Part shown: positions 22,641 to 63,745 of the stretch, in pieces
Layout of the letters: each line of letters begins with the position of its first letter
Position numbering within the stretch: position 1 is the first letter of the stretch
NCBI GenBank assembly: GCA_037043235.1
Contig: JAWRVZ010000025.1
Location: 181,501-245,500 of the forward strand
Origin: Rhodeus uyekii
Taxonomy: Eukaryota > Chordata > Actinopteri > Cypriniformes > Acheilognathidae
Direction of reading: 5' to 3'
Length of the DNA stretch: 64,000 nt
Notes under the pieces: model-generated
The model's input: only the letters and a program-made list of their open reading frames with translations
Databases searched by the model: none
Told to the model about the DNA's origin: nothing
Position numbers and translations under genes: made by a program

Positions 22641-24087
22641 TGTAACAGTACCTGTAACAATCACATGACAAATTGAATAAACTAGAATACTGTAATTTTA
22701 ATCAAGAATACATTGTAAATGCAATTACTAACATAAATAATAATCGACAAAGGGCTTAAATGAACAGAGTAAATATGCAGGAGATAATCATGAACTAAAT
22801 TAGATACAGCTGATTAAAATTGATTAAATCTTAAAATAATCATAGAAACAAATAGGGACATAATCCGAAAATAAAGAAACCAAAAGAGTAGGAACTAAAC
22901 AGAACAGGGAAGAGAGGAACTAAAGGACAGAAAACAACGCGGTAACTCAAGTGTTGTGGTAGAGGGCTTTGATGGAGGGAACGGAGCTGATGATGGAGAA
23001 GAATGAGGAGTCGTCATTGGAGAAAGACACCATGGTGGAGCCGATGGCGAGAGGAGCCAGGGTGAAGCTTTGTCTGAAAGCCCGGAGCAGAGAGGCCAAC
23101 AGACCTGGGTAACATTCTCAGCCTGGAAGTTGCTGAAAATGGAGTTGCTGGCTTGAGGGACCAAGACTCGACAGAGCAAGACTCCCTCCATCATTGACGG
23201 AGCAACGATGGAGGGAGTGAGGATGATGGGTTATCCAGAGGGAAGGAGAAGCCCGGTGGAGGGTAGAGATACAGCCAGAGACCCAAAAGATGATGGTGAA
23301 GGCAGAGGTGACTGATGATTCACCAAGGCTAAGCCAAAGGGAGGCCAGATGAGTCTTAGGGCTGACAGGCTCCCTCCAAGGGAGCACAGCTGGGCTGACA
23401 GGTGGCGATGGAGACATGGGCCTGGAGGCTTGAGGTAAAGCTGGGGAATCTACAGTCTTGTGCCAAGCTGGGGATCGAGAACCCTGATGCGAAGTGTTGG
23501 GGGCAGAGCCGAGGAGTAGGATTACACCACTGGAGCCAATTGATCCAGGGGACTGAACCACCAGAGGACATGGGTCCATGAAATCATGAGGGAATATGGG
23601 AGGAGGAAGATCTTTGGACAGGACCGGAGCATCCAGCTAGCTGAACAGGACCGCAAGAGAAAGTGAAATATCGAGGGTGAGAACTTGAGAGGGAACTGGA
23701 TCCGCGGACCACAGTTCTATACGCCAGATATCTACTCCTGGCTCTGGGATGCACTGAGCAGTGCCCGTAAACTCCAGGATGCTGATGTTAGCTGGCACTG
23801 GCTCTGGGATGGACTTGGGGTTGCGTCTGGCTCGCAGGCTATGATGAAGAATCTACCATGCTGGAGAACCCACCTCCTGTTTCGGGAGGAGGAGGGGGAA
23901 GAAGCATTGTTGGTGAGTCCATGCTTTACATTTACTCTTCTTGAGGGTCGGTTATTCTGTGAGGGCTATCGTAACAATTGCACAATAAAGAGGATATAAA
24001 GAGACCAAGAAAACCGAAAAAGAGCAGAAAAATAGGAACTAAAGCAAACAGAACAGAATATCAAAATAAGAGTCCCTAACTGTAACA
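22641..24087 (-). mobile_element. LTR-like non-autonomous element with 5-bp target duplication
   Basis: On the - strand it starts TGTTACAGTTAGGGACTC and ends GGTACTGTTACA, so TGTTACA is an inverted terminal match. A perfect GTAGT duplication flanks it (22636-22640 and 24088-24092). Both outer parts share CTGTTCTGTTT and TTTAGTTCC blocks in the same orientation, suggesting diverged LTRs. The 1 kb between them is GC-richer and open on the - strand (23118-23579, 22895-23194), Ser/Pro-rich with no domain I recognise. No reverse transcriptase is present. The alternative is one long solo LTR. Confidence 0.6.
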
Positions 24088-24092
24088 GTAGT

Positions 24093-25070
24093 ACATGTCC
24101 AAGCGAGTTTTATTTGTAGTAGTTAAATGTGGCTATCATGATTCAAAGTTTTAGAGATCTACCACACACACACAAAAAAACACATTGTTACTGCTCCTCA
24201 AGGTGTTACTACTATCCCCGGACTCCCCTAAATAAAATTAAAAACTACTTTATTGAAACAATTATAAAGAACCATCAATTTACCTACCCATAAAAATACC
24301 TCTGTCATGTTTGCAAGCTCTGACTTCAGTATAAAGAATGACATTTCTTCATATTTACTGCAGTGATCCTCATGAAATATTCCATTTAGATGACAATGAC
24401 CTCTTGTGCCACATAGTTCTGATTATTCCTGATCTCCTGCCTCGGTAAAATCTTACAACTAAACGTCTTATAGCTAATACTTAAATTTAATTATTATACT
24501 GGTGAGTCATGCCTTTTGTTGGTCGCCGAAAAGTGAATGATGATCTGCCAAAATCCCATTATATTGCGACCTGCTGTGTCAAACTCATCGTATTGTGAAA
24601 TGAATGGTAGAGTTTGTTTCGCTGCTATTTTGGTATATTTCATGTTGCCAAGTTTGAGCTTGTTAATCCTTGCAACTGAGTTTCATTGTTTGAGAGTGTG
24701 ATTGATGATGAAGATTGCACATTTTATCAAGGAGACACAGACGAAAGGCTTCATTGTACGTTTGAGGTCAAACTGGAATGAGTGGCATTTATCACAAAAA
24801 AAAGAGTACAAAACCTGAAACTCTATAAAAATGAAAAGAAATAAATGAAAATCCTTTTTAACAAATGGCCTGTGGAAGGTGCTTTACGTTCAAAAAAGTT
24901 GGTCTGATACATGAGCCGAGCTTATATGAGTTACATTTTATATGAACTGCTTTTTCATCTTCATTTTAAATAATTTTTTTCAACCCAGTGTTTTCAAAAG
25001 CTTGATTGAAAAGGTGGGTTTTTGTTGAGTTTAGTTTTCATCATCCATGTTGTATTATGTTGTTTGATAC
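24093..25070. other. no feature recognised
   Basis: AT-rich intergenic sequence with no exon or repeat end identified. Confidence 0.5.
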
Positions 25071-25077
25071 CATTGTA

Positions 25078-25117
25078 CCCCCCCCCCACCCCCCCCCCCC
25101 CCCCCCCCCACCCCCCT
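25078..25117. repeat. poly-C tract
   Basis: About 40 bases of C with two A interruptions. Its length is likely to be unstable and prone to assembly error. Confidence 0.95.
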
Positions 25118-25287
25118 TTGTGTCAGATTATGTTAATGACTGTTGTGTCCAAAAGTGGGCGGGAGTTCTTTTGTGCGCAGGTGTGTTTTTTGTTCAGTAC
25201 CACTTCACATGTTAATGCTCCCTCGAGCACTGATGTTATAGCAGTGTGTTGAGATGAGAACTGTAATAATACAAGAATACTAAGAAG

Positions 25288-25705
25288 TCATTTCAGTGGT
25301 GGTCTTTGGTGGTTGAACGACGGCAACATTCCACACGTGAACATGACGGAGGGAAATGAAAACGCAACACTTTTCAACTGTGATTTGAAAACACTCAGCA
25401 CCGTGATGCTACGAAGGTGAGCTAGGAGTGTGTTCCACAACTTAGGCCCCTGAACGGTAAATGACCGGCCTCCAAACTTTTTATACCTAAACCTCGGAGT
25501 AACCAGAGAGATGTGTTCAGAGGAGCAGAGTGTTCTGGCTAGCTGGTAGATTTGTACTAATTCAGCAAGGGATGCTGGGGCCAAACCATACATGGTCTTG
25601 AACACAAACAGCAGGACCTTATACTCCACTCTAAACTGCACTGGGAGACAGTGAAGCGAGCGGAGGACAGGGGTGATTTTACAGCTTTGGATGCTCTTAT
25701 TGGCT
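25288..25705 (-). pseudogene. L2-like LINE ORF 3' end
   Basis: The - strand reads through TPVLRSLHCLPVQFRVEYKV, then MYGLAPASLAELV, then GPKLWNTLLAHLRS and VFKSQLKS. This ordered set of motifs closes the ORF2 of L2/CR1-type non-LTR retrotransposons. It is a 5'-truncated insertion; reverse transcriptase catalytic motifs are missing. Confidence 0.8.
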
Positions 25706-26004
25706 ACTAAATTGCCTGTACTGGATACCTGAAAGCTTTGTGTGTTTTGTCATGATTGTTCAATTGGCTTACGTGAGGTGGAAATTGATCATTAGTACCA
25801 TGCTGATCTGAGGCCGTCTTATCAATCAAGCAGCTGTGTAGTTGTGATCTCAACAACAGCTGGGTTTGAAGTGTGCAAGCTGATGACCTGTTAGCGCTGC
25901 GGTCTATCTTGGTATGTCAGCCATAAAAAAAAAGTCATGAGTCATTTCCTCCCCGCAGGTAATAAACACTCCTACGCCTTACTCATCAGCATGTACAGAG
26001 TCTA

Positions 26005-26021
26005 CACACACACACACGCAT

Positions 26022-26057
<36 letters not shown>

Positions 26058-26059
26058 AC
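26005..26059. repeat. (CA)n microsatellite
   Basis: CA repeat with a GCATG interruption near the left edge. Confidence 0.93.
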
Positions 26060-26731
26060 GCGTCTTTGTTTAGCAGGAACCATTTACAGTTTCCAGTAAA
26101 AGGGGACGGACGGTTAAAAAGGGGGAAAAGACAAGTTCTGGCAGGGTGTTTTGATGTGAGAAAAAAATGGGAGTGAGAGAGAGCATCTTCATACAAAAGT
26201 CATTGTGAGCGCTGATGTGCTGGAGGGCAGAGATTATCATTTGAGAGATGAGGAAAGGAATGGGTTTGGTTAAGCGCTGGAAAAGCAAGCCCAGGCCTGA
26301 TCTGATACTGCTACAGTATGTGAGCTTTATGGTAGGTATAGGGATAAAGACTGGAGATTTTCAATATGCAAAGCACCTTGTTAACTCACAATGAGTTCAA
26401 TAGGCAGGGCTGATTTTTCCATTGCATTCACTCCTACGTAGTGGCAATCACACACAGAAAATTTTATCATTTTCTCACGCTCTTGTGGTTCCAAACCCAT
26501 ATGACTTTCTTCTGTTGAACACACACGGAAACTCATGGAGAATTTGCCTACTCTTCCATAGAATGAAAATGAAGAAAAAAAAATGGGGACAGATGCAGTC
26601 GAGTTGGGGGCATCATGCGCCAATTTATTTGAGTGAGATAAGACATTACCAAAAATAAAACAAACACTTTTTAATAAAATAAATATTTATTTAAGTGTAA
26701 AATGTGATGGCTCCCTTTTGAAGTGAAACTC

Positions 26732-29700
26732 AACACTGTGTTTCGGATCAACACTATGGGTAAACCATCAGGATGACCAGTGTCTGAAGCATGTGTGCCA
26801 AACACACTAATTGTATTGGCCCGACAACATTCCATGACATCACCAGCATATTATGCAGTGCGTATAAGAGGGTGCCTGCAATACATGTCATCAGCTCGAC
26901 CGCTTCGCTCCGCACCGCAAGTATATTTTTTATGCACATCAATAATTGAATCTTTAATGACTAGATTAGTGCTATTCACCTTTATTCCACAAGGTGACAA
27001 TGTCTGATACACAACGATAAAGTGATGTTTCACTCATCGCTACTGAAAGCAGAAAACAAAATGGCAAAACGTAATCAGCAAAACTTAAACTGGCTCAGCG
27101 ATTTACTGCAGAGCAAGTACAGAATGCGATCAAATATTAGCATTACTCCCTTATCTTAGTGTCTAAGTAGAATTGTCCTTTTCTCAGAAGTATGGAAGCA
27201 TGTGGACGATGTCTTCTAAAGTTGGGAGTTTATTGCTTTAAATGAGTTCATACCAGACCAGACAATCAAGCACCGAGTACAGGATGCTCAATGGTGGATC
27301 TGTAGAATATTTTGAGGATTTTGGGGAGATTTGGAGACTAAACTTCTTGAGCCTCCTTAGGAAGTAGAGTCAACAAGCAGACTTTACTTCTGACGTGGTC
27401 TGCAGAGACCAGGACATGTCTTCAGAGAGATGTGCTCCAAGGAAATTATTGCTGATTGTCAATGTGTAGTCTGAGAATGCAACCCTGTGGAGCACCCATG
27501 CTCAGAGTTAGCATGGAAGAGAACCAGTTACCAATTCTGTTAGTCAGAAAGTCCATAATAAATGTATATTTAGGCTGTGAATATTTCAATTCAAAACATT
27601 TTACAAAAAAAAAAAAAAAATCAATAATCCACAAAAGGGAAATCCTTTCAGATTTCACTTCCAAAATATTATGACTGTTTAAAAATACAACCCTTCACAT
27701 TCGGGCCATTTTATATTGCTTTACAAATTGACTTTCAAAATTCAACTACGCACATCTGGGAACAGAAGGAAAAGCAGTAAAGTGTCAATCCATGATATCC
27801 ATCTGCTGTTAGTCAGCTCACCAGCAAGTGGTGCAAGTGGCTGTTGACAAAGACCAAAACAACAAGTTATTAATAAAAAAAAAACTGGTTTATAGAAATG
27901 GAGCAAATTGAGCCAAAGATTAGCAGGGCCAATTATGCAGAAAAGCTGATAAAGACACAAAAGCTGTATTTAAATCAATCACTTCAAGGTTACTTACCCT
28001 GTTCACATGTAAGCAGCTTTTTCTACCGAGTCACAGTTTCTACAAAAAATGTAAGCACTAACTGTTTTCAACATTTATAACAAGAAATATTTCTTGAGTA
28101 TTAAATCAGAATGAAGACTGGAGCAATGAGACTGAAAATACTCGAAAAGGCACAGCAGGAATCTAAGTCTTGGGAGGTGCAAATGGATCTATCAGAGCGG
28201 TTAGAGACGGGCCTGACCTTATCTCTGCCCTCTCCTGCCAGATTCAGCGCCTTTTCCCTGGGTTCAGAAGTACGCTCTGCAGTTACTTCCACTCAGAGGG
28301 CGGCACCGGTGCTGCAATTATTGGATGTTGCTGGCACCAAGGCTAAATATGAAGTTTCACCTTTTCATTCTTCAAACTATGAGGAGCCGGTGGAGGTTGT
28401 GACTCGTGCTGTTGCCAGATTAAATATAGACACTGCTAAGAAACAGGGTACTTGCCCCAAAAGTAAATTAGACAAGTGACCGCTGCCCTCACAAGAGCAA
28501 CCTTTCCGTCAGGCCTTAAATTTTTTTTCCTCAGCGTGGAGATTGAGTTTACAGTGAAAATCATACTATTCCTCATTATTAGGCAATAAAGAGAATAGTT
28601 AGGAGACCTGGATGAGATTGGGGAAAATGGCACTGGTGCTGTAGCTGAACTGTGTAGGGCCACTGATCTTTCTCTACGGGCCGCCAAGGAGACAGCCAGA
28701 TCAGCCCTGGCCATGGTGAGACACCTATGGGTACCATAAGAGAAAGAGATAAGAGCTTCAGGAGGCCACCAAGTAGATGGTAGTGTTCCAAAAACTCCTC
28801 CCTCCCCTAATCTCAGTATACGGTGCCCATTTTCCCCTCAGGGACGATCTGCCAACCCTGCCACCTTGTGTGCTTTCTCCAGTACAGAGGACGCCTTTAC
28901 TAGATGTGGCATGGGATTCAGGTTACAATGCATGCAATTCTTTCAACGGCACGCATTGAATCAATCATATCACAAAATGCTAACAACAGATTCTTCCTTC
29001 ACGGGGAGGGGAGTGGTCCAAGACAGATACTAAGCTCAAAGCCTATGGAGGGGACAACATCTCTCCTAGGACATTAACTGTGCTTGTCCAGTCATTCAAA
29101 ACATCGTTAGTCACCTATATAGTAAATTAGTATATTAGTAACCTCAGGGAGGTTTGTGTGCACTTTGCAAACTGGCCCATCAAATCTCCCTGTGGTCCCA
29201 GGGCAAGGGGTTCCTGGTTTCTCTCCCTCAGGGCAACTTTAATCCCCTGGGTCCAGGGAGCAGACATCCCTGTCGAGGCAGAGGCTGAGGCCTGGAGAAT
29301 GTAGGCTCCACCACCTCGGGGTGATATAGAGGGTGTTTGGCCAGGCCCAAGTGGATTTGTTTGCATCTCGAGAGATGTCTCACTGTATCTTAGCACGATT
29401 TCACACCAGACAGTCACTTGTTACTATGGTGGCATGGACATTAGCCTTTCCACAGCATCAATTGACACAATGCAGGTTCCCTTGAAAGGTTACTGCTTTA
29501 ACTTTGGTTCCCTGAAGAGGAATGCTGCGTCACCCTGGCATAACTCTTGTGTACCTGTCAGTGAATTCAGCTATTTGGAAGCTGCTGCTGCTTTGTTTAG
29601 CATGCCTTTATAGTATCCTGGTTAATGATGTCACCTGCCTCTTTTGATTTCACACATGCTTCATGAACAATCACACAAAGTGTTCCCACAGCATCAATCG

Positions 29701-29735
29701 GCGCAGCGTCTTCTTCCCTCTTCAGGGAACCAAGG
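26732..29735 (+). mobile_element. degraded DIRS-type retrotransposon (locus B)
   Basis: A left terminal segment (26732 to about 26900) and an inverted partner at about 29590-29735 share TGAAGCATGTGTG and TGACATCA blocks. An inverted match of the right edge (GGTTCCCTGAAGAGG) sits at about 29501-29520, as an internal complementary region would. Between them are a gag-like fragment (28111-28479 with MDLSERLETGL) and an RNase H-proximal relic reading QAQVDLFASRE near 29335. The body is riddled with stops and interrupted by a LINE fragment. No active copy is possible from this sequence. Confidence 0.65.
27220..27664 (-). pseudogene. L2-like LINE reverse transcriptase fragment
   Basis: On the - strand GAPQGC, the reverse transcriptase motif preceding the LSP box, lies near 27500. 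Further 3' a different frame reads FLGAHLSEDMSW and LYFLRRLKK, the classic downstream block. Most of the palm domain is missing and frames are shifted. It interrupts DIRS locus B. Confidence 0.7.
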
Positions 29736-30160
29736 TTGAAAAGGAGAAATGTCTTAAATTTACAATATATTAGTGTTTTACAGTTATTTTTGTCTAGTGA
29801 TAAAGTATGTTTAGTGATAAAAGTGTTTAATTACAAAAATGTAATTCAAATTAAAAATGTTCTAAAACCCATTGAAGTGCATGAAGAACCCTTTAATGTT
29901 CTATATATAGACATTTGTAAATAGCTACAAAACATTCATTTTTGGTCAAAATTCCTTTTGCAGTAATTCAGCATTTAATTTTCATACCGAACAAAAGAGG
30001 ACACCATGAACAACACGTTTGTACAATGAAAGAAAATGTCGGGTTGACACTATCGCAAGTTAAGAGTGATAATTTGACCTCAGCAGACCACAATAACAAA
30101 TCACTGTGGTTCTCTCGGTGTCGTTCTGAAAGGTCCATCCATCCTGACATCCTGATGTGA
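29736..30160. other. no feature recognised
   Basis: AT-rich spacer between DIRS locus B and the probable adcy1 3' UTR. Confidence 0.45.
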
Positions 30161-30164
30161 ATGT

Positions 30165-32640
30165 GTATTGAGTTCTTCTCTCATACAGTTGTTTCCAGCA
30201 GTATGATGTGCCACATCCTGTCTATTTGCTGCTTACACATGCCAGCTTGATAAGATTCTTTTGTTTTCCCCTGTTCCCCAAAATGCTTCCGAACGGGCAC
30301 ATCCTGTAAATGGGAAATCGCTTTCAGTTGGAAAAGAGGAAATATGCAGAAAAGAGAAGTGGGACAATAGGCCGGATCTACGGCAGTTCCTAAAGCCTCA
30401 ATGTTCTCAATCACTGATGTTTATTTGACACAAATACCGGTTTACAAGTACATCATCATCTAATGCAAATACCCAAGTAAGAAGGCATGGAAATTTGCTG
30501 GAGAAGAAACTGGTTTTGTAAAGTAAAAAAATAAAAAATGTAATTCAATGAATAATAATTACCAAACTGACTCAATTGACCGAATTGACTTCCTTGTTTG
30601 TCCCAGTTGTTTTTCTCGAGTTATGCAATGTCATAACTCACAGGTCGTTCACTCTGACAATCAGGCCATAGATTGACATCTCCTTATTCAAGGTCAAGGC
30701 CACGAAAACACAGATTGTCGCAAAAAACAAACAGAATTCCAACGTCATCTCTCATTGTTATTTTATTCCCGAACAGTGCAAACACAAGTATAAAAGATCT
30801 CAATATGAAATTTACATTCACATATAACCATCTCAATAAATACATTGCAACCCCAAAAATAGCACAAATATTACAAATCATCAATAAAATACTCTTTTCG
30901 TTTACTCTACAATATATTTAATACGTACAATAATTTTGACCCGTATCAAATATGAAAATATCTAATCGACATGAAAATCTATTCTATGATTTAACTGTGC
31001 ACACTTTATGCATTATTAAAGTTAATATATCATTAATGTTCATAACGTCAGTAAGTTAGGCCACTGTAGTCAAAATAGATTATATTAAGCCATATCAAAT
31101 AGAACCATTTAGCTGTTTGGCTACATTTGTTGGATAGAATCTGAAATATTCAGTGATACAATAAGCATTTTGGCATTTGGCATTCATATTCATTAAATAA
31201 AAACTCAAAATCTACAGATATGGAATTCAAATGGACAGCTCCTTACTTTACGTTATTAAGCAAAATTCTGTGTATGGCAAATTAAGCTAAATGCGGCGAA
31301 AGTATAATCAGAGAGAGGATTTCTGAATACGTAGCTTAAAATGAATGAAACGTCGAAATAAAAAGGATTAGCCCATTTGCGAGTTGGTATTAAGCCCCAC
31401 GTGGTTCGATCAGTCCAAAATGAGAGTACAGTTCAAAACGGAACAGAATGCACAAGGTTGTGCTATAAAAGAACACAGTTTGATATGTTGGTAACCGTGT
31501 GTTGGCACATATTCAAAGAAATACACTTTTTCTTACAGACCCTGGATTAAAAAGGCAGTCACTTCAAGAGCTCGACAAGGCGCCAATGCTACAACACTCC
31601 CAGAAAGCTTTCCCCACAGCACCACACATAGACAGGTAAGCGGATATGCTGTCGGAAAAAGATTATGATTCGAAAAAAGATGGTTCATTTCATCAAGGCC
31701 ATTATTCTGGGCTCATGCAGTGCTACTAAAGCATGTTTCGCAACATATCTTCCACACTTTTCACCCTTGGTTTGTTTTTGCAGTAGGCATGCATTAGAGA
31801 CACAAATCAGTTATAGAGCGACGTGACAAAACTACGGCATGCTGAGAGGGACATGCAGAACGGCATGCTTGAAGCCAAACTTCATTCCCTAGGCATCATG
31901 GGAAATCTAGTAAAGATACAGTAACAGCACATAAAGTAAATCAAAAGATATTTGAAATGAGACTCGTGAGGCTTTCAAAACCGAGAGCAGGTTTGCATGC
32001 TCTGAAATAGATGCACTAAAATCCAGATGTTTAACCTAAGACCTACAGAGCACATGACACATCCAGCACTAATATATCATGCATGTTCAACTGCGTGTTA
32101 AAGATCGTTCCACAAGCACAGTGAGAGATGCTACCGTTGATAGGAGGATCTGAAAGCTAAGTGCCACTTAGAAAAATCACGGACAAAATATATGTGAGAT
32201 AGATGTACTGTATATTAAGCCATTTTATCACATACTGGAAGCCAATTTGGTTGTAATGTTGTTTGTGAATAGCATTATCAGTGACACAGCTTCGATTGTG
32301 CTGGCTTCTCGAGCAGGGAAGCGATTGTATCGATATTTTGTGTCCTTGATGCTTATTAAACACAAGATTATTTCACGTTGGATCTGTTGTCATGTTATTA
32401 CTGGAAAGGATTTTCCAGAGGGAAAAGGGCAGCAACAAATGCATACAGATGTTTTGTCCAAGCACCAAGTGCGTATTCACATCACATACAGGAAAACTGC
32501 TGATTCAACCCACGCAAAGTTAAACATTTACCCACGTCACAGACTCAACTGACTTTCTGTAAATGATTTCAAGACAGCATAGCGTTAGCATTCGCTAGTA
32601 AATCATTGCAGTCTCTGATTCACTGTGGTTGTTTTTGTCA

Positions 32641-32677
<37 letters not shown>

Positions 32678-33303
32678 GCAACTGCTGATAACTTTGCTAT
32701 CAGGTCTGTAAACCCGTGACGTGTTCTTCATGTAAACAATTTATTCAAAGCAAATCTCAATATGAGGGACCATTTTTTTCCTGTCTTTTTTGAAAAACCC
32801 CAACACGTGTTTGAAGTTTCTCCCTTTCATCGCCTCACTCAGTCAAATACAAAATACAGCGCTGTTTTGAATCGGAAAGTTTGGTCCTCACCGCTCACAT
32901 GTTCAAAATATTCATCATCGTGGCATCTCTTGACATTTTCAGGTACAAGATAACTCAAACACACACACGCTGGGTACGTGTCTCCTCGGCTGGTGTAGAG
33001 CTGCCTTTGCAGTATTTCGCATGCTCCCATGTAGGAGACCCTGATATCCTGTTGGTCTGGGGAAGACTCAATAAAACACACGCATACATTTAAAGACATA
33101 CATGCTTATTATGTACTTGCGGGAAGGGGCATGGCCTTTCTCAGTTTGGCACATTTGAATGTCTCTCTCCTTTAAAAACTGTGCAAATCTGTCTTGTTTC
33201 TCCGTGTTCTTCATCCCACTTCCTACCTTGTGTTCGGTTTCCCTCCCTGCCTCTGATTTACTAATGCATCGATTGATCACCGTTAAATCCATCTACTTGA
33301 TGA
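30165..33303 (-). other. adcy1: candidate adcy1 3' untranslated region
   Basis: About 3.1 kb of repeat-poor sequence directly follows the adcy1 stop, unlike the element-packed DNA beyond 29.7 kb. Gene-strand AATAAA candidates lie near 32742, 30766 and 30419. A long 3' UTR is known for mammalian ADCY1. The true end is undetermined. Confidence 0.35.
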
Positions 33304-61291
<27,988 letters not shown>

Positions 61292-62570
61292 CTGCCAATC
61301 AGACAAAAACACACAAGCCAATAAAAGAGATGTGCAATTGAAATCAAGATGCTGTTGATAAATATCACATAGCAACCAGATTATCAAGAATCTGATTTCA
61401 GAAGTGAAGAAAAGGTGAATTATGGTTCTTATGGGAAAGACAAGTAGGATGTTTTCTGCTTTGACAGTTAAGGAATGAGCAGACGAGAGTTTATTTTTAC
61501 TATTGAAATACCACTTGCATATATATATACATATGGAACTTGCATTAAGTCTAAAGGTCCATTCACACCAAGAATGTGAACAAAGATATATTATATATAT
61601 ATATTATTTTCTATAAAAAGAAGATATATTTTCTATCCTGAATATATATGATTGATTATAATAAGGGACTGTTCCTACAAAACCAGACTAAAAATTCTTT
61701 GTTCAAAAATTTAAGAGAATCATTTAATTGAGTGATCATTTATATAAAAATCAGAGCATAGAGCATATATATGCGAATATTATTTAGTTATCAATGAATG
61801 ATAAAAAGAAGGGAATTGTGATGGAATTTTATAAATTATATGTTTTCTTTTTCCTTCTTATATATAATTATATTTTGTTTTTTGACATTATTGATTATTA
61901 TCAGACATTAATTGTATGTTTATTCTGTAGAACTAGTAAGTAAAATATAATAAGTCTGAAGAAATACGCTTGAGGTATAGAGAGGGTAACGTGTTCCTGA
62001 TAAGGAATGGAAAATTACAACTAGCCTTTAGCCTTGACTAGAGATATAAGTGCCGAAGCATCCCTCCCTTCTTTGTCACACTCTGCAGGGCAGCTTCGGA
62101 TGTCTGTATGACTGTTGACCTTTTCTTACAAGAAAATAAACCTTTATAAATTACAATTATTTGTCTCTTATCCAGAATTGATAAAAGATTTGCCACCACA
62201 TATTCATAAATGTAACTTTAATGACAACTATTTTAGAATCCACATCAATGCAATGTGACCTTCCATTTATTATAAATGTGGACTGCAATTTGGTAATCTG
62301 GTACTTTTCTGTAAATGCTTTAAAGTTGCCTGGATTCTAATTAGCTGTCAAAGTTTTTATCACTCATCAGCTTGAAAAAGTTCTGAAAGTTCTGAAAGTT
62401 ATTCCCTCTACGTTATCTTTATAGTTGATGTGATGTGGATATCCCTATTCTCATACTAGAATGAGTATTAAAATGGATACAAGCCTATTTCAAAATCTTG
62501 TCTTTTAAATTGTAACAATATGTCACACTATTACTTTTTTACTCTATTTTGATCAAAGAAATGCAGCCTT
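61292..62570. other. adcy1: adcy1 intron, nothing recognised except a MITE-like end
   Basis: 61553-61580 has the text AAAGGTCCATTCACACCAAG, like one end of the element at 63391-63745. The remainder is very AT-rich. Confidence 0.45.
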
Positions 62571-62836
62571 TGTCACGGGACAGTGTCATGAAGAAGCACG
62601 AGGAATCTCCACAACGTAACTCGACACTGACACAACAATGAGGAGAGCATTAAGACGACAACGAGAGTCACAAAGATGGACAAACACTGTGGGAAAACAC
62701 ATATACAGGGGAACGATCAAAGATGAGACACAGCTGACAAGACTATTGAGGTGACTGATGATGAGATGGGATAGACAATGATGACGGATGACGACGGAGG
62801 AGTACATGGGGAATCAGGAAGAACAAACACTGTGAC
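62571..62836 (-). mobile_element. probable short LTR remnant
   Basis: Bounded by TGTCACGGGACAG and AACACTGTGACA, i.e. TG...CA ends with inverted TGTCAC. An inner TGTCATGAAG resembles the outer LTR at 37700. No convincing target duplication (GCCTT against GTTAA). Confidence 0.4.
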
Positions 62837-63187
62837 AGTTAAGACCTTATGGCAGCAGAGTAGTTTCTATTTATTTTTCCAAATGTGTAATCAAAAGGAA
62901 GCTTTGTCAGATTTAACTCACATTAAGAATGTTTACTTCACAAATGTGTCCTTAAACTATAGATACTGATACAGACAGGCCTAATCTATTGCAAATATGT
63001 TATCAGGATTATACCATTCACATTAATTCAACAAAACAATTAGACACTTTATACTAAAGAGAGTGAGACAAACAGAAAGACAGAACTCTCCACAGATCAA
63101 TTGCTCTATTTCATTAGAGACGTACCATCTGGCACCACAGGGCAGGAGGAGACTGTGGGAAACCCCCGTTACAGTGCGCACACACAG

Positions 63188-63188
<1 letters not shown>

Positions 63189-63248
<60 letters not shown>
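63189..63248. repeat. (CA)n microsatellite
   Basis: About 30 pure CA units. Confidence 0.97.
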
Positions 63249-63252
<4 letters not shown>

Positions 63253-63390
63253 CCATCTGTGCCAGTCATTTCCAACTGTTGCCTGAATTTCAAACTAATG
63301 TCAAACTTGGAAAAAGTTTTTTTTTGAGACAGAGAGCTGCATTTCACAGAAGCCTTGTATTTTTTCCGGAAGAGACTGTAGTTAATAAAG

Positions 63391-63745
63391 ACTTAAGTCC
63401 TGTTCACACCAAGGACGATGACTATAAAGATAACGATAACGATAAAGTTCTAAAAAATTGTTCTCAATATTAAAGAATAGCAGAGTTCATTCCACAGCTA
63501 TAACGATAACAGAAGAGATAAACAATATCATTGGAACCACTTTCGTACTGATTTTATCCAGTTGATGAACGATAAAAACATTGACAGCCAATCAGAATCC
63601 ATCCTGGTGTTAAGAGCCGGAGCATTTAAAGTGACAAGCATATGCTTAAAGTAAACAGAACAATATTGTCTGGTGGTGTGGACGGTTATATAGTTATATA
63701 ACTATATATCTATAGTTATCGTATGAACGGGCCTTTACACTTGGA
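63391..63745. mobile_element. MITE-like inverted-repeat element
   Basis: Left GTTCACACCAAGGACGATGA with repeated GATAACGATAAC, and right TATAGTTATCGTATGAACGG followed by GCCTTTA, are imperfect inverted ends. The interior includes CAGCCAATCAGAATCC. Target duplication not resolved. 63746-64000 shows nothing recognisable. Confidence 0.55.

Noticed and set aside
23118..23579. 153-codon minus-strand frame
   Set aside because: Falls inside an LTR-like element with clean target duplication; low-complexity Ser/Pro text without a recognisable domain.
62571..62836. Solo LTR with GACAG duplication
   Set aside because: The only matching 5-mers would leave non-TG/CA ends, so the duplication was not claimed; kept only as a low-confidence LTR-like remnant.
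63023..63473. Overlapping frames around the CA array
   Set aside because: Simple-repeat translation on both strands.
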